DNA of 64,000 nucleotides from Rhodocyclales bacterium GT-UBC (GTDB taxonomy: Bacteria; Pseudomonadota; Gammaproteobacteria; Burkholderiales; Rhodocyclaceae). The DNA is taken from positions 108,052 to 172,051 of the forward strand of contig QXPY01000003.1 of NCBI GenBank assembly GCA_003583745.1. Reading direction: 5' to 3'. The position numbers and the translations under genes are program-made. The notes beneath the pieces were generated by a model. It ran no database searches. It had not been told where the DNA came from and saw only the letters and a program-made list of their open reading frames with translations. Below are positions 25,855 through 34,379 of the stretch, one piece after another (within the stretch, counting starts at the first letter, position 1; each line of letters begins with the position of its first letter).

Positions 25855-26570
25855 AACGCGCTCTCGTCACCGGCGGCAGCGGCGGCATCGGTGCCGCCAT
25901 CTGCCGCCGCCTGGCCGCCGACGGCCATCACGTCATCGTTCATGCCAACCGCAGCATCGGCAAGGCGGAAGCCGTCGTCGCCGAAATCATCGCCGCTGGC
26001 GGCAGTGCCGAGGCGGTCAGCTTCGACGTCACCGAACGGGCCGCCGCCGCTACCGCCATCGAGGAACTGCTCGCTGCCGGTCCGATCCAGATCCTGGTCA
26101 ATAACGCCGGCATTCATGCCGATGCGGTGTTTCCCGGCATGTCCGGCGAACAATGGGATTCGGTACTCGATGTCTCGCTGAACGGCTTCTTCAATGTCAC
26201 CCAGCCGCTGACCCTGCCGATGATCCGCACCCGCTGGGGCCGCATCATCACTATTTCCTCGGTTGCCGGCATTACCGGCAACCGCGGCCAGGTCAATTAT
26301 TCGGCGGCCAAGGGCGCGCTGCACGCGGCGAGCAAGTCGCTGGCCCTGGAAGTGGCCAGCCGCGGCATCACCGTCAACGCCGTTGCCCCCGGCGTCATTG
26401 CCACCGAGATGAGCGAAGGCGCTTTCGACGCCGAAACGATCAAGAAAATCGTCCCCATGCAACGCGCCGGCAAAGCGGAAGAGGTGGCCGACCTGGTCGC
26501 CTTCCTGGCTTCCGAAAAATCGGCCTACATTTCCGGGCAGGTGATCTCGATCAATGGCGGCATGATCTGA
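25851..26570 (+). CDS. 3-oxoacyl-ACP reductase (FabG-like)
   Basis: 239 residues, classical short-chain dehydrogenase. NAD(P)-binding TGGSGGIG (8-15), NNAG, and the catalytic triad S137, Y150, K154 (ISSVAG and NYSAAKG) are all present. Expected to reduce the beta-keto group of the polyene intermediate with NADPH. Last gene of the operon; a candidate promoter for the next gene begins six bases after its stop, so transcription may end or weaken here although no strong terminator was seen. Confidence 0.93.
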   Translation: MKRALVTGGSGGIGAAICRRLAADGHHVIVHANRSIGKAEAVVAEIIAAGGSAEAVSFDVTERAAAATAIEELLAAGPIQILVNNAGIHADAVFPGMSGEQWDSVLDVSLNGFFNVTQPLTLPMIRTRWGRIITISSVAGITGNRGQVNYSAAKGALHAASKSLALEVASRGITVNAVAPGVIATEMSEGAFDAETIKKIVPMQRAGKAEEVADLVAFLASEKSAYISGQVISINGGMI

Positions 26571-26575
26571 GCCGG

Positions 26576-26604
26576 TTGCCGGCGCTTCCGGCTATGAATA
26601 AAAT
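26576..26604 (+). promoter_or_regulatory. Candidate sigma-70 promoter
   Basis: TTGCCG (26576-26581), 17-bp spacer, TAAAAT (26599-26604); the GTG start of the DUF4124 gene lies 31 bp downstream of the -10, with GGGAAAG as binding site. Confidence 0.5.
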
Positions 26605-26634
26605 CGACTGACATTTATCTGCTGGGAAAGCGCC

Positions 26635-26964
26635 GTGATCCGATCTCTACTGTTTGCCCTGCTTGTTTCGGCCGCATTTTCCACCTCGGCAGAGACCTAC
26701 AAGTGCGTCCAGGCCGGCAAGACCATTTTTTCCGACACGCCTTGCGCCAGTGGCGCCAGTCGGGTCGACCAGAATAGCGATGGGGTAAGCAAGGATCAGC
26801 GGCGACAGGCCGAACTGGTCAACCAGAAAAACAACACCCAGCTCTACGAACTGGAATCGCGGGCGGCACAAGGACGTTATCAACGCAATAGCGTCCAGGT
26901 CTGGCAGGGTGACACGGCACCCAGCAACCAGGACAACAATGCCCGCGGCTATCGCAACCGATAA
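26635..26964 (+). CDS. DUF4124 periplasmic protein
   Basis: 109 residues from a GTG start that has a GGGAAAG site upstream. Signal peptide (about 1-20, cleavage near TSA-ET), then the DUF4124 pattern YKCVQAGKTIFSDTPC with two conserved cysteines likely forming a disulfide. The second half is polar and Gln/Asn-rich. DUF4124 proteins are common in beta- and gammaproteobacteria with no known function. Thirteen bases separate it from the J-domain-like gene. Confidence 0.85.
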   Translation: MIRSLLFALLVSAAFSTSAETYKCVQAGKTIFSDTPCASGASRVDQNSDGVSKDQRRQAELVNQKNNTQLYELESRAAQGRYQRNSVQVWQGDTAPSNQDNNARGYRNR

Positions 26965-26977
26965 GCGTCCCTCATCG

Positions 26978-27673
26978 ATGGCAAACACACTTTACGACCT
27001 GCTCGAAGTCAATCAAACGGCTAGCGCCGAAACTATTGCCGCCAATTACAGGCGCTTGCACGCCAAGTCGGCGGAGCAGGCTGCCAACGGCGACCAGGAT
27101 GCGACGAATCTATTGATCGCCCTGCGCGAAGCCTTCTCGACCCTGTCCGACCCGCAGCGCCGCCAGCGCTACGACGCGCGGCTTCAGGAAAGGGAGGCGC
27201 GCGAAGTTGTTTACGTCGATTCTGGAAGCAGCGGCAGCCTGGTCAAATGGCTGATCTTCGGTGCCATCTTTGCCGCCTGCGCGATCGGTACAGCCAAATT
27301 CCGGGCGGAGCAGGAAAAGGCGCGCATGGAAGCCGAACAGGCTGCTGCTGCCGCAAAAATCGCCGAAATTGAAGCCGAAAAGGAAATCCGCGAAAAACGT
27401 GCGGCCGAGCAGGCGGAATACCAGCGCCGGCGGGACGAGGCTGCCGAACGAGCTGCGCGCGAGCGCGATCTGGCCTACGCCAACCAGGTTTCGCGCAATA
27501 TTCAGCAGGCCGAAAATCAGGCACGCTGGGAACAGCAGCGCGAGCAACAACGCGAACAACAGCAAAAGGCAATTGCCGAACGTCAGCAACAGTACGATGC
27601 CGAGCATCAATTGGCCCGGGAAAAAGCCTATTTGCGCAAGATCGAGTCGGAAAACCGCTATCCGCGTTACTGA
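26978..27673 (+). CDS. Degenerate J-domain membrane protein with long coiled coil
   Basis: 231 residues. Residues 4-65 align with a DnaJ J-domain (YDLLEV..., ALREAFSTLSDPQRRQRYD), but the loop that should carry the HPD tripeptide reads RRLHAKSAEQ, so the residues needed to stimulate Hsp70 ATPase are missing. One membrane span follows (about 86-103), then a long Glu/Arg/Gln-rich coiled coil to the end. The start ATG was set where the J-domain begins; upstream codons overlap the previous gene. Possibly a scaffold or a J-like decoy. No standard DnaK partner in the window. Confidence 0.75.
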   Translation: MANTLYDLLEVNQTASAETIAANYRRLHAKSAEQAANGDQDATNLLIALREAFSTLSDPQRRQRYDARLQEREAREVVYVDSGSSGSLVKWLIFGAIFAACAIGTAKFRAEQEKARMEAEQAAAAAKIAEIEAEKEIREKRAAEQAEYQRRRDEAAERAARERDLAYANQVSRNIQQAENQARWEQQREQQREQQQKAIAERQQQYDAEHQLAREKAYLRKIESENRYPRY

Positions 27674-27679
27674 AAATTG

Positions 27680-27702
27680 CTGGACGGCAATTTGCCGTCC
27701 AG
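27680..27702. terminator. Hairpin terminator between converging genes
   Basis: CTGGACGGCA, loop ATT, TGCCGTCCAG: perfect 10-bp stem. On the minus strand it is followed by CAATTTTC, a weak T tract, so it most likely ends the antiporter transcript; it may also block read-through from the plus strand. Confidence 0.65.
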
Positions 27703-27734
27703 GCTGACTCGCTTGGCGGGCCGATCCCGCCGGC

Positions 27735-28934
27735 TCAGGCGTTCCGCTGAATCAGCGCCTTCATCCGCATCAACTTCGGCGCCACCATCGGCACGGTCAG
27801 CATGGTGCTGGCGACGGCCATCAGCAGCAGGGCGGTAAAGGCTTCGCTGGTAATGATCTGCTTGTCGAGCAGAATGTTGGCGAAGATGATCATGATCAGG
27901 GCCTTGGTTTGCAGCAACCAGCCGATGATGCCGGCTTCGCCCGGTGCCCAGTTGAGAATGCGCCCGGCCACCCGGATTCCGATCAGTTTGCCGGCCACCG
28001 AGGCGAACAGCAGCAGGGCGGCACCGACGAATACAGCCTGGCCGCCCATCGCCCAGTTGGTGCGCAGGCCGGTACTCAGGAAAAAGACCGGCATGATGAC
28101 CAGCAGGACATGATGACGTAGCAAATCCATTTTTTCCTGATCGAACCATTCGGCGTCGATAATGGCGCCGGCCAGGAAAGCCCCGACCATGAAATGCAGC
28201 CCGGCCCAATCGGCACCGAAAGCGCAGGCGGCCAGCCAGATCAGTGCGACATACCAGCGGTCGCGCTCGGCCAGACGCTGCATCAGGCTGCGGAAGACAT
28301 AACCGACGACGATAAAGGCAAGCAGGAAGGCAAGCTGTTTGCCGACCCGTTGCCAGTCCATCAGGATCAAGGCGAGCACGCCCCAGATGGCGATGTCGTC
28401 CAGGCTGGCGTAGCGCAGGATGCGCTGGCCGATCGGCTGGCGCAGGATTTCCAACTTTTCCATCAACAGGATCAGGATCGGCAAGGCCGTTACGGCGCAG
28501 GCCATGCCGACGCCGAGCACGAATTGCCAGGTCATCGCTTTCGGCCCCATCCAGCCGTCGCTGGTCAGCAATATCGCTGCCGCCGCACAGCCGAACAGCA
28601 AGGGGGTGCCCAGCGCCAGGCCGGCGGTGATGCTGCTCTCGCGCCGATGCGCCCAGGCCTTTCTCAGGTCCAGCTCGATGCCGGCAATCATCACGAAGAG
28701 CATCACTGCCCACCAGGCGATGCCGTTCAGCGACTGGATCACCGGCGGCGTGAAGACGAAGCTGTAGTACTCGGGAAATGCCCGGCCGAGCACGCCCGGT
28801 CCGAGCAGGATGCCGGTGATGATCTGGACGACGACCAGCGGTGCGTAATACTCCGTCCGCCCCAGGCGCCAGATCAGGTAAGGCACGGTGAAGATGATCG
28901 TCATCGCGATCAGGAAAATTTCGGTCGTGTTCAT
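27735..28934 (-). CDS. Kef/CPA2-type cation:proton antiporter
   Basis: 399 residues with 11-12 membrane spans covering nearly the whole protein. Sequence is of the Na+/H+ exchanger (CPA2) kind: GILLGPGVLGR near the start, FVMIAGIELDLRKAW, and DDIAIWGVLALIL with the conserved Asp pair in the ion-binding helix. There is no C-terminal RCK/TrkA-N domain. It starts 3 bp after the glycosyltransferase stop (minus strand) and so is probably the last gene of that transcript. Could adjust ion balance, or be a passenger of the pigment locus. Confidence 0.85.
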   Translation of the reverse strand: MNTTEIFLIAMTIIFTVPYLIWRLGRTEYYAPLVVVQIITGILLGPGVLGRAFPEYYSFVFTPPVIQSLNGIAWWAVMLFVMIAGIELDLRKAWAHRRESSITAGLALGTPLLFGCAAAAILLTSDGWMGPKAMTWQFVLGVGMACAVTALPILILLMEKLEILRQPIGQRILRYASLDDIAIWGVLALILMDWQRVGKQLAFLLAFIVVGYVFRSLMQRLAERDRWYVALIWLAACAFGADWAGLHFMVGAFLAGAIIDAEWFDQEKMDLLRHHVLLVIMPVFFLSTGLRTNWAMGGQAVFVGAALLLFASVAGKLIGIRVAGRILNWAPGEAGIIGWLLQTKALIMIIFANILLDKQIITSEAFTALLLMAVASTMLTVPMVAPKLMRMKALIQRNA

Positions 28935-28937
28935 TGG

Positions 28938-29696
28938 TCAGACAGTGAGCTTGCGTGCGAGCAGGATCGGCAAACGAATCAGGAAGCCGAGAAACAGCCG
29001 GGTATGCATCCAGGTCAGCAAGCTGTTGTCGCGCAAGTAACGGAAATGCGAGACGCCGCCTTCATCCGGCCTGAAATAGCGCACCGGTGCATCGATATTG
29101 ACCGGTTTGACGCCGGCCCAGCACAGGCGGACCACGGCTTCCGGATCGAAATCGAAACGGCGCATCCAGTGATTGGCCAGCATCACCCGCTGCAGCGGTT
29201 GGATCGGATAAACGCGGAAACCGTATAGCGAATCGCCGATCCCCATCCACAGGGTTTCCAGGTTGGCCCAGCCGTTCGACACCTTGCGGCCATTGACGCG
29301 CAGGGCGGGCGCATCGGCGGCAAAGACCGGTTTGCCAAGCACCATGGTCTCCGGGCGCGCCTGCGAGGCCGCCATGAAGGCCGGAATCAGATCGGCCGGA
29401 TGCTGGCCGTCCGAATCCATGGTCAGGGCATGGGTAAATCCGGCAGCGGCGGCCTGAGTGATGCCTTCGAGCACGGCCGAGCCCTTGCCCCGGTTCTCGG
29501 GCAGCACGATGATGCGCAGACCTTCATCGCCGGCCGCCAGCGCCTGCAATTGCTCGGCGCTGCCATCGGTGCTGCCGTCGACCACCACCCACACCGGAGA
29601 CCATTGGGCACGCGCCGAGCGGACGGTATCGAGGACTTTGGGACCGGGGTTGTAGCTGGGGATGATGACGAGATGGCTGGTTGAGGCAGGAGTCAT
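28938..29696 (-). CDS. Family 2 glycosyltransferase
   Basis: 252 residues, GT-A fold. N-terminal VIIPSYNPGPKVLDTVRSA, nucleotide-binding VVDGSTDGSAEQL and the DxD-like metal site in TMDSDGQHPAD. The final ~30 residues may lie on the membrane (TRLFLGFLIRLPILLARKL). Glycosyltransferases of this type are found in xanthomonadin and other aryl polyene loci, where they may glycosylate the lipid carrier or the polyene. Followed 3 bp later by the antiporter gene; preceded by the PlsC-like gene with a 9-bp gap. Confidence 0.85.
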   Translation of the reverse strand: MTPASTSHLVIIPSYNPGPKVLDTVRSARAQWSPVWVVVDGSTDGSAEQLQALAAGDEGLRIIVLPENRGKGSAVLEGITQAAAAGFTHALTMDSDGQHPADLIPAFMAASQARPETMVLGKPVFAADAPALRVNGRKVSNGWANLETLWMGIGDSLYGFRVYPIQPLQRVMLANHWMRRFDFDPEAVVRLCWAGVKPVNIDAPVRYFRPDEGGVSHFRYLRDNSLLTWMHTRLFLGFLIRLPILLARKLTV

Positions 29697-29705
29697 GGCA
29701 ATGGT

Positions 29706-30488
29706 TCAAGCCGTGGCGACGGCTTTGCTAGGGTAGATGCCGGCCAGTTCGCTGCGGAAATAGGCTTCCAGTTCCCTGGTCAGGCTGGCGATATCGCCCG
29801 GCGGTGCGAACTGGCGCCCGAGACGGATACGGCAATGCAAGGGCAGATGCGGGCGGCGGAGTAGTGGCCAGGCTTTTCCGAGATAGGGGGTGGAGAATTC
29901 GATCAGCAGGGTCTGGATCGGAATCGCGGTTCGCCCGGCAATCAGTGCGGTGCTGGGCGAACAACGATCGACCGGAAAATTCTCGGTACGCGTACCTTCG
30001 GGGAAAATCACCAGCTGGGCACCGTCCTGCAATTCCTCGCGGGCGCTCAGGATCATTTCCAGCGGCGCATTGTTGCGAATATAGCGGGCCAAGCGGGCGG
30101 CCGCGCCGAACAGGATGTTGTCCATCAGCGATGCCTTCATGACGCAGACCGCATTGGGCAGGCGGGAAACGATCATCACCGCATCGAGCAGGGAGGGATG
30201 ATTGGCGGCCAGGATCAGCGGTCCACGGTCGCGCAACTGGTCGAGTTCGGAAAGATCGAAACGACAGGCGCAGAACCAGCTCAGGATACGCAGATAGACC
30301 CGGAAGCCGCCGGAAATCATGAACCGGCCCCACGGCTGCCCGACCTTCCGGGAGACCAGCGGATAAAGCAGCATGGCGAAAGGCAGCCAGCCCAGGCAGA
30401 TAATGGCCAGGGCACTCAGGCCGACGATCATGGCGACATACTCGTAGGCAATCCACAAGGGATTGCCCGACCGCCGCAAATCAGTCAT
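29706..30488 (-). CDS. 1-acyl-glycerol-3-phosphate acyltransferase-like protein (PlsC family)
   Basis: 260 residues. One N-terminal membrane segment (about 16-45), the NHPSLLD box (NHxxxxD catalytic motif) near 94-100 and FPEGTR near 161-166, both intact. These enzymes transfer an acyl chain from ACP or CoA to a lipid acceptor. Overlaps the MipA-like gene by 8 bp. In aryl polyene loci a PlsC-type protein is a usual second acyltransferase beside the LpxL-like one; acceptor unknown. Confidence 0.87.
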   Translation of the reverse strand: MTDLRRSGNPLWIAYEYVAMIVGLSALAIICLGWLPFAMLLYPLVSRKVGQPWGRFMISGGFRVYLRILSWFCACRFDLSELDQLRDRGPLILAANHPSLLDAVMIVSRLPNAVCVMKASLMDNILFGAAARLARYIRNNAPLEMILSAREELQDGAQLVIFPEGTRTENFPVDRCSPSTALIAGRTAIPIQTLLIEFSTPYLGKAWPLLRRPHLPLHCRIRLGRQFAPPGDIASLTRELEAYFRSELAGIYPSKAVATA

Positions 30489-31323
30489 TGACCATCACGC
30501 GGGTTTTCGATTCGCCGAGAATCCAGGTGATGGCGACACCGGCGGCAAAATAGTCCTTCTGGCGAACCAGCGGGCTATCGGCAAAGGTGGCGCCGTTCAG
30601 GTTGTCGTAACGGACGAAGCTGCCCAGCCAGTAGCCGGGAAAACGCTTCGACAGCGCCACCAGATACTGCATGCCGGCATAGCCGCCCTTGGCATCGTAG
30701 GCCGGCCGGTCGGCCGTCGCATATTGCTGGCCGACCGAGTAGTAATAGGCGTGCTGGCGCTTGTCGCCGAACAGCGGCCCGGCCAGCGTCCCGAGATTCC
30801 AGCCGGGCAGGCCGGGCAGGTCGGTGATGTCCATGTTCAGCTTGGGATGGAAAATCAGGCCGATATCCTTGGGCGAGCTTTCAACCGTGAACGCTGCGCG
30901 CAGCGGCAACAACAGCTTGACGAAGCGGGCCCGGTTTTCGGAGCGCCAGAAGGTGACATCCATCTGCGGGCCGATTTCGAAAGTCGGCTTGAGATCGGAC
31001 ATGCCATTGCGGGCATCGATATCCTTGCTGCTGACCGGCGGCGACAGCGCCAGACTGACCGTCAGGTCGAGCCTGTCCGAATCGAAGAAACTGCCGCGTA
31101 TGCCCTGACGGTCGGCCTTGAGGAAATCGCCGTGATAGGTGAAATGCGGTACCGGCATCAGAAAGTTGTTGGTCTGGTTGGAACCGCGGTAGGAGGGGAA
31201 ACTGAAAGCTGCCACTCCGGCACCGATTTCCCACAGCGGCTTCTCTTCGGCCGCCTGCGCCGCCGGGACGGTGAGGCCAAGCCCGAGCAATGCCGACAGA
31301 CAGGTTTTGACGACGGATTTCAT
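30481..31323 (-). CDS. MipA/OmpV-family outer-membrane protein
   Basis: 280 residues with a Sec signal peptide (about 1-24, AQA-AEEKPLW) and a beta-barrel pattern ending in an aromatic/hydrophobic-rich strand (ITWILGESKTRVMVND). MipA/OmpV proteins are outer-membrane barrels linked to murein-synthesis scaffolds or envelope stress. The ATG chosen here is one codon inside a possible GTG start because GGGGAG is 6 bp upstream and the ATG overlaps the chorismatase TGA (TGATG). Its place in this operon fits presenting or anchoring an outer-membrane product. Confidence 0.8.
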   Translation of the reverse strand: MKSVVKTCLSALLGLGLTVPAAQAAEEKPLWEIGAGVAAFSFPSYRGSNQTNNFLMPVPHFTYHGDFLKADRQGIRGSFFDSDRLDLTVSLALSPPVSSKDIDARNGMSDLKPTFEIGPQMDVTFWRSENRARFVKLLLPLRAAFTVESSPKDIGLIFHPKLNMDITDLPGLPGWNLGTLAGPLFGDKRQHAYYYSVGQQYATADRPAYDAKGGYAGMQYLVALSKRFPGYWLGSFVRYDNLNGATFADSPLVRQKDYFAAGVAITWILGESKTRVMVND

Positions 31324-32348
31324 CACAGGCTCCCCAGCGTGTGCGAGGCCATCGCCTCGATTTCAAGCAACAGATCGTGCCGACAGATATCGGCCTGGAC
31401 ATAGACAATTTCTACCGCGTCGCCAATCAGGCCGCTCAGCGTCGCCTCGACCAGCGGAAAATCGCCGGCATGGCGGATATAGACCCGGTAGGACAATTCG
31501 CCCAGTGTGTAGGGCAACGTACGAGCCAGGCGGTTGGCTTCGGCGACCACGGTCGCGATATTGGTCATCGACTCGCGGCATTGGCCGACGACATCGCCCG
31601 AATGCACGGTCTGATGCCCGACGATACTTGCCGTACCCGAAATGAACAGGATTTCCTGCCCGGGCAGATAAACCAGCGCCGCTCGCGAAAACGTCGGGCT
31701 GCGCGGACCATAGACCGACGGGTAGTTGTAGGCGCTGACCTGACGGGGGTTCTCGACCGGTACGGCCGGCAGGTCGCCGGCCATGAAGGCGATGCTCAAC
31801 GGCCCGCTGGCCAAGCCGATGGCGCAGGCCGCCGGGACATTGCCGGTGACGACATGACGATATTCGAGGAAGGCATCCTGGCGACCGATATTGAACTGCC
31901 GGTAGCGTTCCAGCCCATCGACCTCGGCATTGATCCCGGCCAGGTAATTCCAGACCCGCCACAGATTGGGCAAGCCCTGGCTGTCGAGCAGGCGGAAGAT
32001 CCGGCGATAGGCTTCCGCCGCCGCCGATTGCAGGGCCGAACCGCTGGTGCTGCCGACAAATTCGTTTTCGTCGAGTTCGATGACGCCATAAAGCAGGTTG
32101 CCGGCCCGGCGCCAGAGAATGCCTTCGGATTCACCGGCGGCACAGGCCGCATCGCAACGCCAGATTTCCTGCAGGCAATCGTTCGACTTGCCGAGCAGTG
32201 GCGCGGCGATACCCTGCACCGGCCAGCCCGGCGCAACCGCCGGGTCGAGCTGGCCCAGCCAGGCGCCGCCGAGAACCCGATCCGCCCCGCCGCTAGTGGC
32301 ATCGGACAGATCGGCGAGCGACAGATCGGAAAATAGCTGGAGATTCAC
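31323..32348 (-). CDS. Chorismatase-like hydroxybenzoate synthase (XanB2/FkbO/Hyg5 family)
   Basis: 341 residues from a GTG start. The length and block pattern (SRAALVYLPGQEILFISGTASIVG, YRVYIRHAGDFPLVEATL and the C-terminal VEIVYVQADICRHDLLLEIE) match the bifunctional chorismatases such as XanB2, which turn chorismate into 3- and 4-hydroxybenzoate in Xanthomonas. 3-Hydroxybenzoate is the xanthomonadin starter. The C-terminal half has the RidA/YjgF-like fold of this family. This is the best clue that the two pigment gene blocks form one pathway. It overlaps the halogenase-like gene by one base and the MipA-like gene by a TGATG. Confidence 0.88.
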   Translation of the reverse strand: MNLQLFSDLSLADLSDATSGGADRVLGGAWLGQLDPAVAPGWPVQGIAAPLLGKSNDCLQEIWRCDAACAAGESEGILWRRAGNLLYGVIELDENEFVGSTSGSALQSAAAEAYRRIFRLLDSQGLPNLWRVWNYLAGINAEVDGLERYRQFNIGRQDAFLEYRHVVTGNVPAACAIGLASGPLSIAFMAGDLPAVPVENPRQVSAYNYPSVYGPRSPTFSRAALVYLPGQEILFISGTASIVGHQTVHSGDVVGQCRESMTNIATVVAEANRLARTLPYTLGELSYRVYIRHAGDFPLVEATLSGLIGDAVEIVYVQADICRHDLLLEIEAMASHTLGSL

Positions 32349-33682
32349 TAGGCGTTATAGACCGGTGGCACTTCGACCGGCCGGATATTGAAGGTCCGAC
32401 GTTTCCAGCCCATGAAAGCGCGCTTCGGCTGAATGATGTTGGCGATGTAGTAAAGCACCTTGAACATGAAGATCGAACGCCAGATCGGCGTCTTGCCGAA
32501 AATGTCGCCGGCCAGCACGGAAAGCAGGGCTTCCTTGACGCGGAAGATGTTCTTCGGATACATGAAGAAATCGCGCATGATCGGGTTGGTGACGCGATAG
32601 ATGAACCAGGAAAACTCCTTCGGGCCGTGCTTCATCAGCGCATCGAAGCGTTTAAGCGCGGCGGCCGCCTTGGCCGGGGTTTTCAGGCAGGTATCGATGG
32701 CTTCGGCACCGATCACGCCGCTGTTCATGGCGAGCAGCACACCGGAAGAAAAGACCGGGTCGATGAAGGCATAGGCGTCGCCGAGCAACAGGTAGTTGGC
32801 ACCGTGGTTGCGTTCGGAGACATAGGAGAAGTTGCCGGTTGCCTCGACCTTGGTCTCCAGCTTGGCCTCCTTGAGGCGTTCGGCCAGTGCCGGGCACATC
32901 GCGATACCGTCCATCAGGAACTGCTGCAGGCTGCGATCGCCAATCGTCTTCATGTAGTACGGCCAGGTCACCATGCCGATGCTGGTGGCGTCGTTCATCA
33001 TCGGGATGAACCAGAACCAGCCGTGCTCGAACCAGAAAATGGTGATGTTGCCTTCGGCCTCGCCATCGTGCCGTTTGGCGCCGCTGAAATGGCCATAAAT
33101 GGCCGAACTGTTGTGCTTCGGATTGCGGTGCTTGATCTGGAAACGATTGGCCAGGAAGGTGTCACGACCGGAGGCATCGACCACGAAACGGGCCTTCCAT
33201 TCGACTTCACGGCCATCGTCGTGCTGCGCCCGGACCACAGCGCTATTGTCGGACTGGAAGTCGACGGCACGCGCTTTGCAGTTCTCATGCACCTCGACGC
33301 CTTTTTTCTCGGCATTGCGGATCAGGATCGTGTCGAATTCGGCACGCTTGACCTGATAGGCGTAAGGCATCGACTTGTCCCAGGCATCGGCGAAATGGAA
33401 AACCTGCGACATCTCGTGATGCGGCGAAACGAATTCGGCCCCCGGCTTGACCATGCCGATCTCGCGCACCTGGTCGGCAATACCCATTTTCTCGAAGAGC
33501 GGCAGATTGGCCGGCAGCAGCGATTCGCCGATATGAAAGCGGGGATGGCGCGCCTTTTCCAGCAACACCACCTTGTAACCCTTTTCCGCCAGAATCGGCG
33601 CCACCGTCGTTCCGGCCGGACCACCGCCAATCACCAGGACATCACATTCCTGGCGTTCCACACCCTGCATTTGCTGTTCCAT
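32348..33682 (-). CDS. Flavin-dependent halogenase-like oxidoreductase
   Basis: 444 residues. FAD-binding GGGPAG (19-24), HIGESLLP (50-57), a candidate catalytic lysine K79 in VKPGAEF and the WxWxIP motif (222-227, WFWFIP) are all present, followed by GDAYAFIDP. These are hallmarks of flavin-dependent halogenases that use phenolic or carrier-bound substrates. Xanthomonadins are brominated aryl polyenes and their loci encode a comparable protein, so halogenation or hydroxylation of the aryl head is plausible. Related non-halogenating oxidoreductases share parts of the pattern, so the reaction is unproven. Coupled to the chorismatase gene. Confidence 0.82.
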   Translation of the reverse strand: MEQQMQGVERQECDVLVIGGGPAGTTVAPILAEKGYKVVLLEKARHPRFHIGESLLPANLPLFEKMGIADQVREIGMVKPGAEFVSPHHEMSQVFHFADAWDKSMPYAYQVKRAEFDTILIRNAEKKGVEVHENCKARAVDFQSDNSAVVRAQHDDGREVEWKARFVVDASGRDTFLANRFQIKHRNPKHNSSAIYGHFSGAKRHDGEAEGNITIFWFEHGWFWFIPMMNDATSIGMVTWPYYMKTIGDRSLQQFLMDGIAMCPALAERLKEAKLETKVEATGNFSYVSERNHGANYLLLGDAYAFIDPVFSSGVLLAMNSGVIGAEAIDTCLKTPAKAAAALKRFDALMKHGPKEFSWFIYRVTNPIMRDFFMYPKNIFRVKEALLSVLAGDIFGKTPIWRSIFMFKVLYYIANIIQPKRAFMGWKRRTFNIRPVEVPPVYNA

Positions 33683-33719
33683 AGGTTCAAGCCTGTTTTG
33701 TTCTCTGTGGCGGCGAAAA

Positions 33720-34355
33720 TTATTTGCCTTTGTATGTCATGTTGCCGACTGTTTCCGAATGGCCGTCGATCTTGCTGACCTTGTTGCCCGACCAATACAC
33801 GTAATACGGACCGAAGCTCGACCACCAGTAACGCCAATAGGGACCGTCCAGCCTCGGATTTTCGTTGGTTTGCGGATGACCGACCGCCATGATGACCTGC
33901 TCCTTGGTCATCCCTTTCAACAATTTGCCGGCTTCGATCGCCTTGCGGGTAAGTGGCGGAAACTTGGCGATCTTCAGTTTCGGATCTTCCAGCACGACGA
34001 TCTTGTTCACCCACTGCTCGGTGGTTTCCTGCTCCCGACCGTAGTCGTGACCGAGTCGCATGGCCTTGCCATCAACATCGACGTAAGCCCGATAGCCCTC
34101 GATTTTCTTGACCTTGATCGGCGTACCGGCTGGAATGAAAGCCAACTGCGCCAAGTTGGAATCACTGATCCAGTCGCCCTCGTAATGCAGGTTGCAACAG
34201 GCAAAGCCATTGCGCAGCGCAGTCTCTTTCCTGGCCTCGGCAGCCGGCTTGTTCTCATCCGGTTTGCTGTCGGACCCCTTGCAAGCCGGCAAAGCGGCAA
34301 TCACCAACAGTGCCAATACCAGCCGAACGTGTTGAAAAACCGAACTATTTTTCAT
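33720..34355 (-). CDS. BamE/SmpA-like lipoprotein
   Basis: 211 residues with lipobox LPAC (Cys 25), so membrane-anchored in the envelope. The middle is unassigned (an SH3-like stretch around PIKVKKIEGYRAYVDVDGK) and residues ~145-205 match the BamE/SmpA fold (LLKGMTKEQVIMAVGHPQTN, then YWSGNKVSKIDG). BamE itself is a ~110-residue subunit of the beta-barrel assembly machine; this longer form is not BamE proper. Lies between the halogenase-like and radical SAM genes with short gaps (37 and 24 bp), so probably part of the same transcript. Confidence 0.78.
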   Translation of the reverse strand: MKNSSVFQHVRLVLALLVIAALPACKGSDSKPDENKPAAEARKETALRNGFACCNLHYEGDWISDSNLAQLAFIPAGTPIKVKKIEGYRAYVDVDGKAMRLGHDYGREQETTEQWVNKIVVLEDPKLKIAKFPPLTRKAIEAGKLLKGMTKEQVIMAVGHPQTNENPRLDGPYWRYWWSSFGPYYVYWSGNKVSKIDGHSETVGNMTYKGK

Positions 34356-34379
34356 CTTCGCACCCCCCCGGGACGAGGA

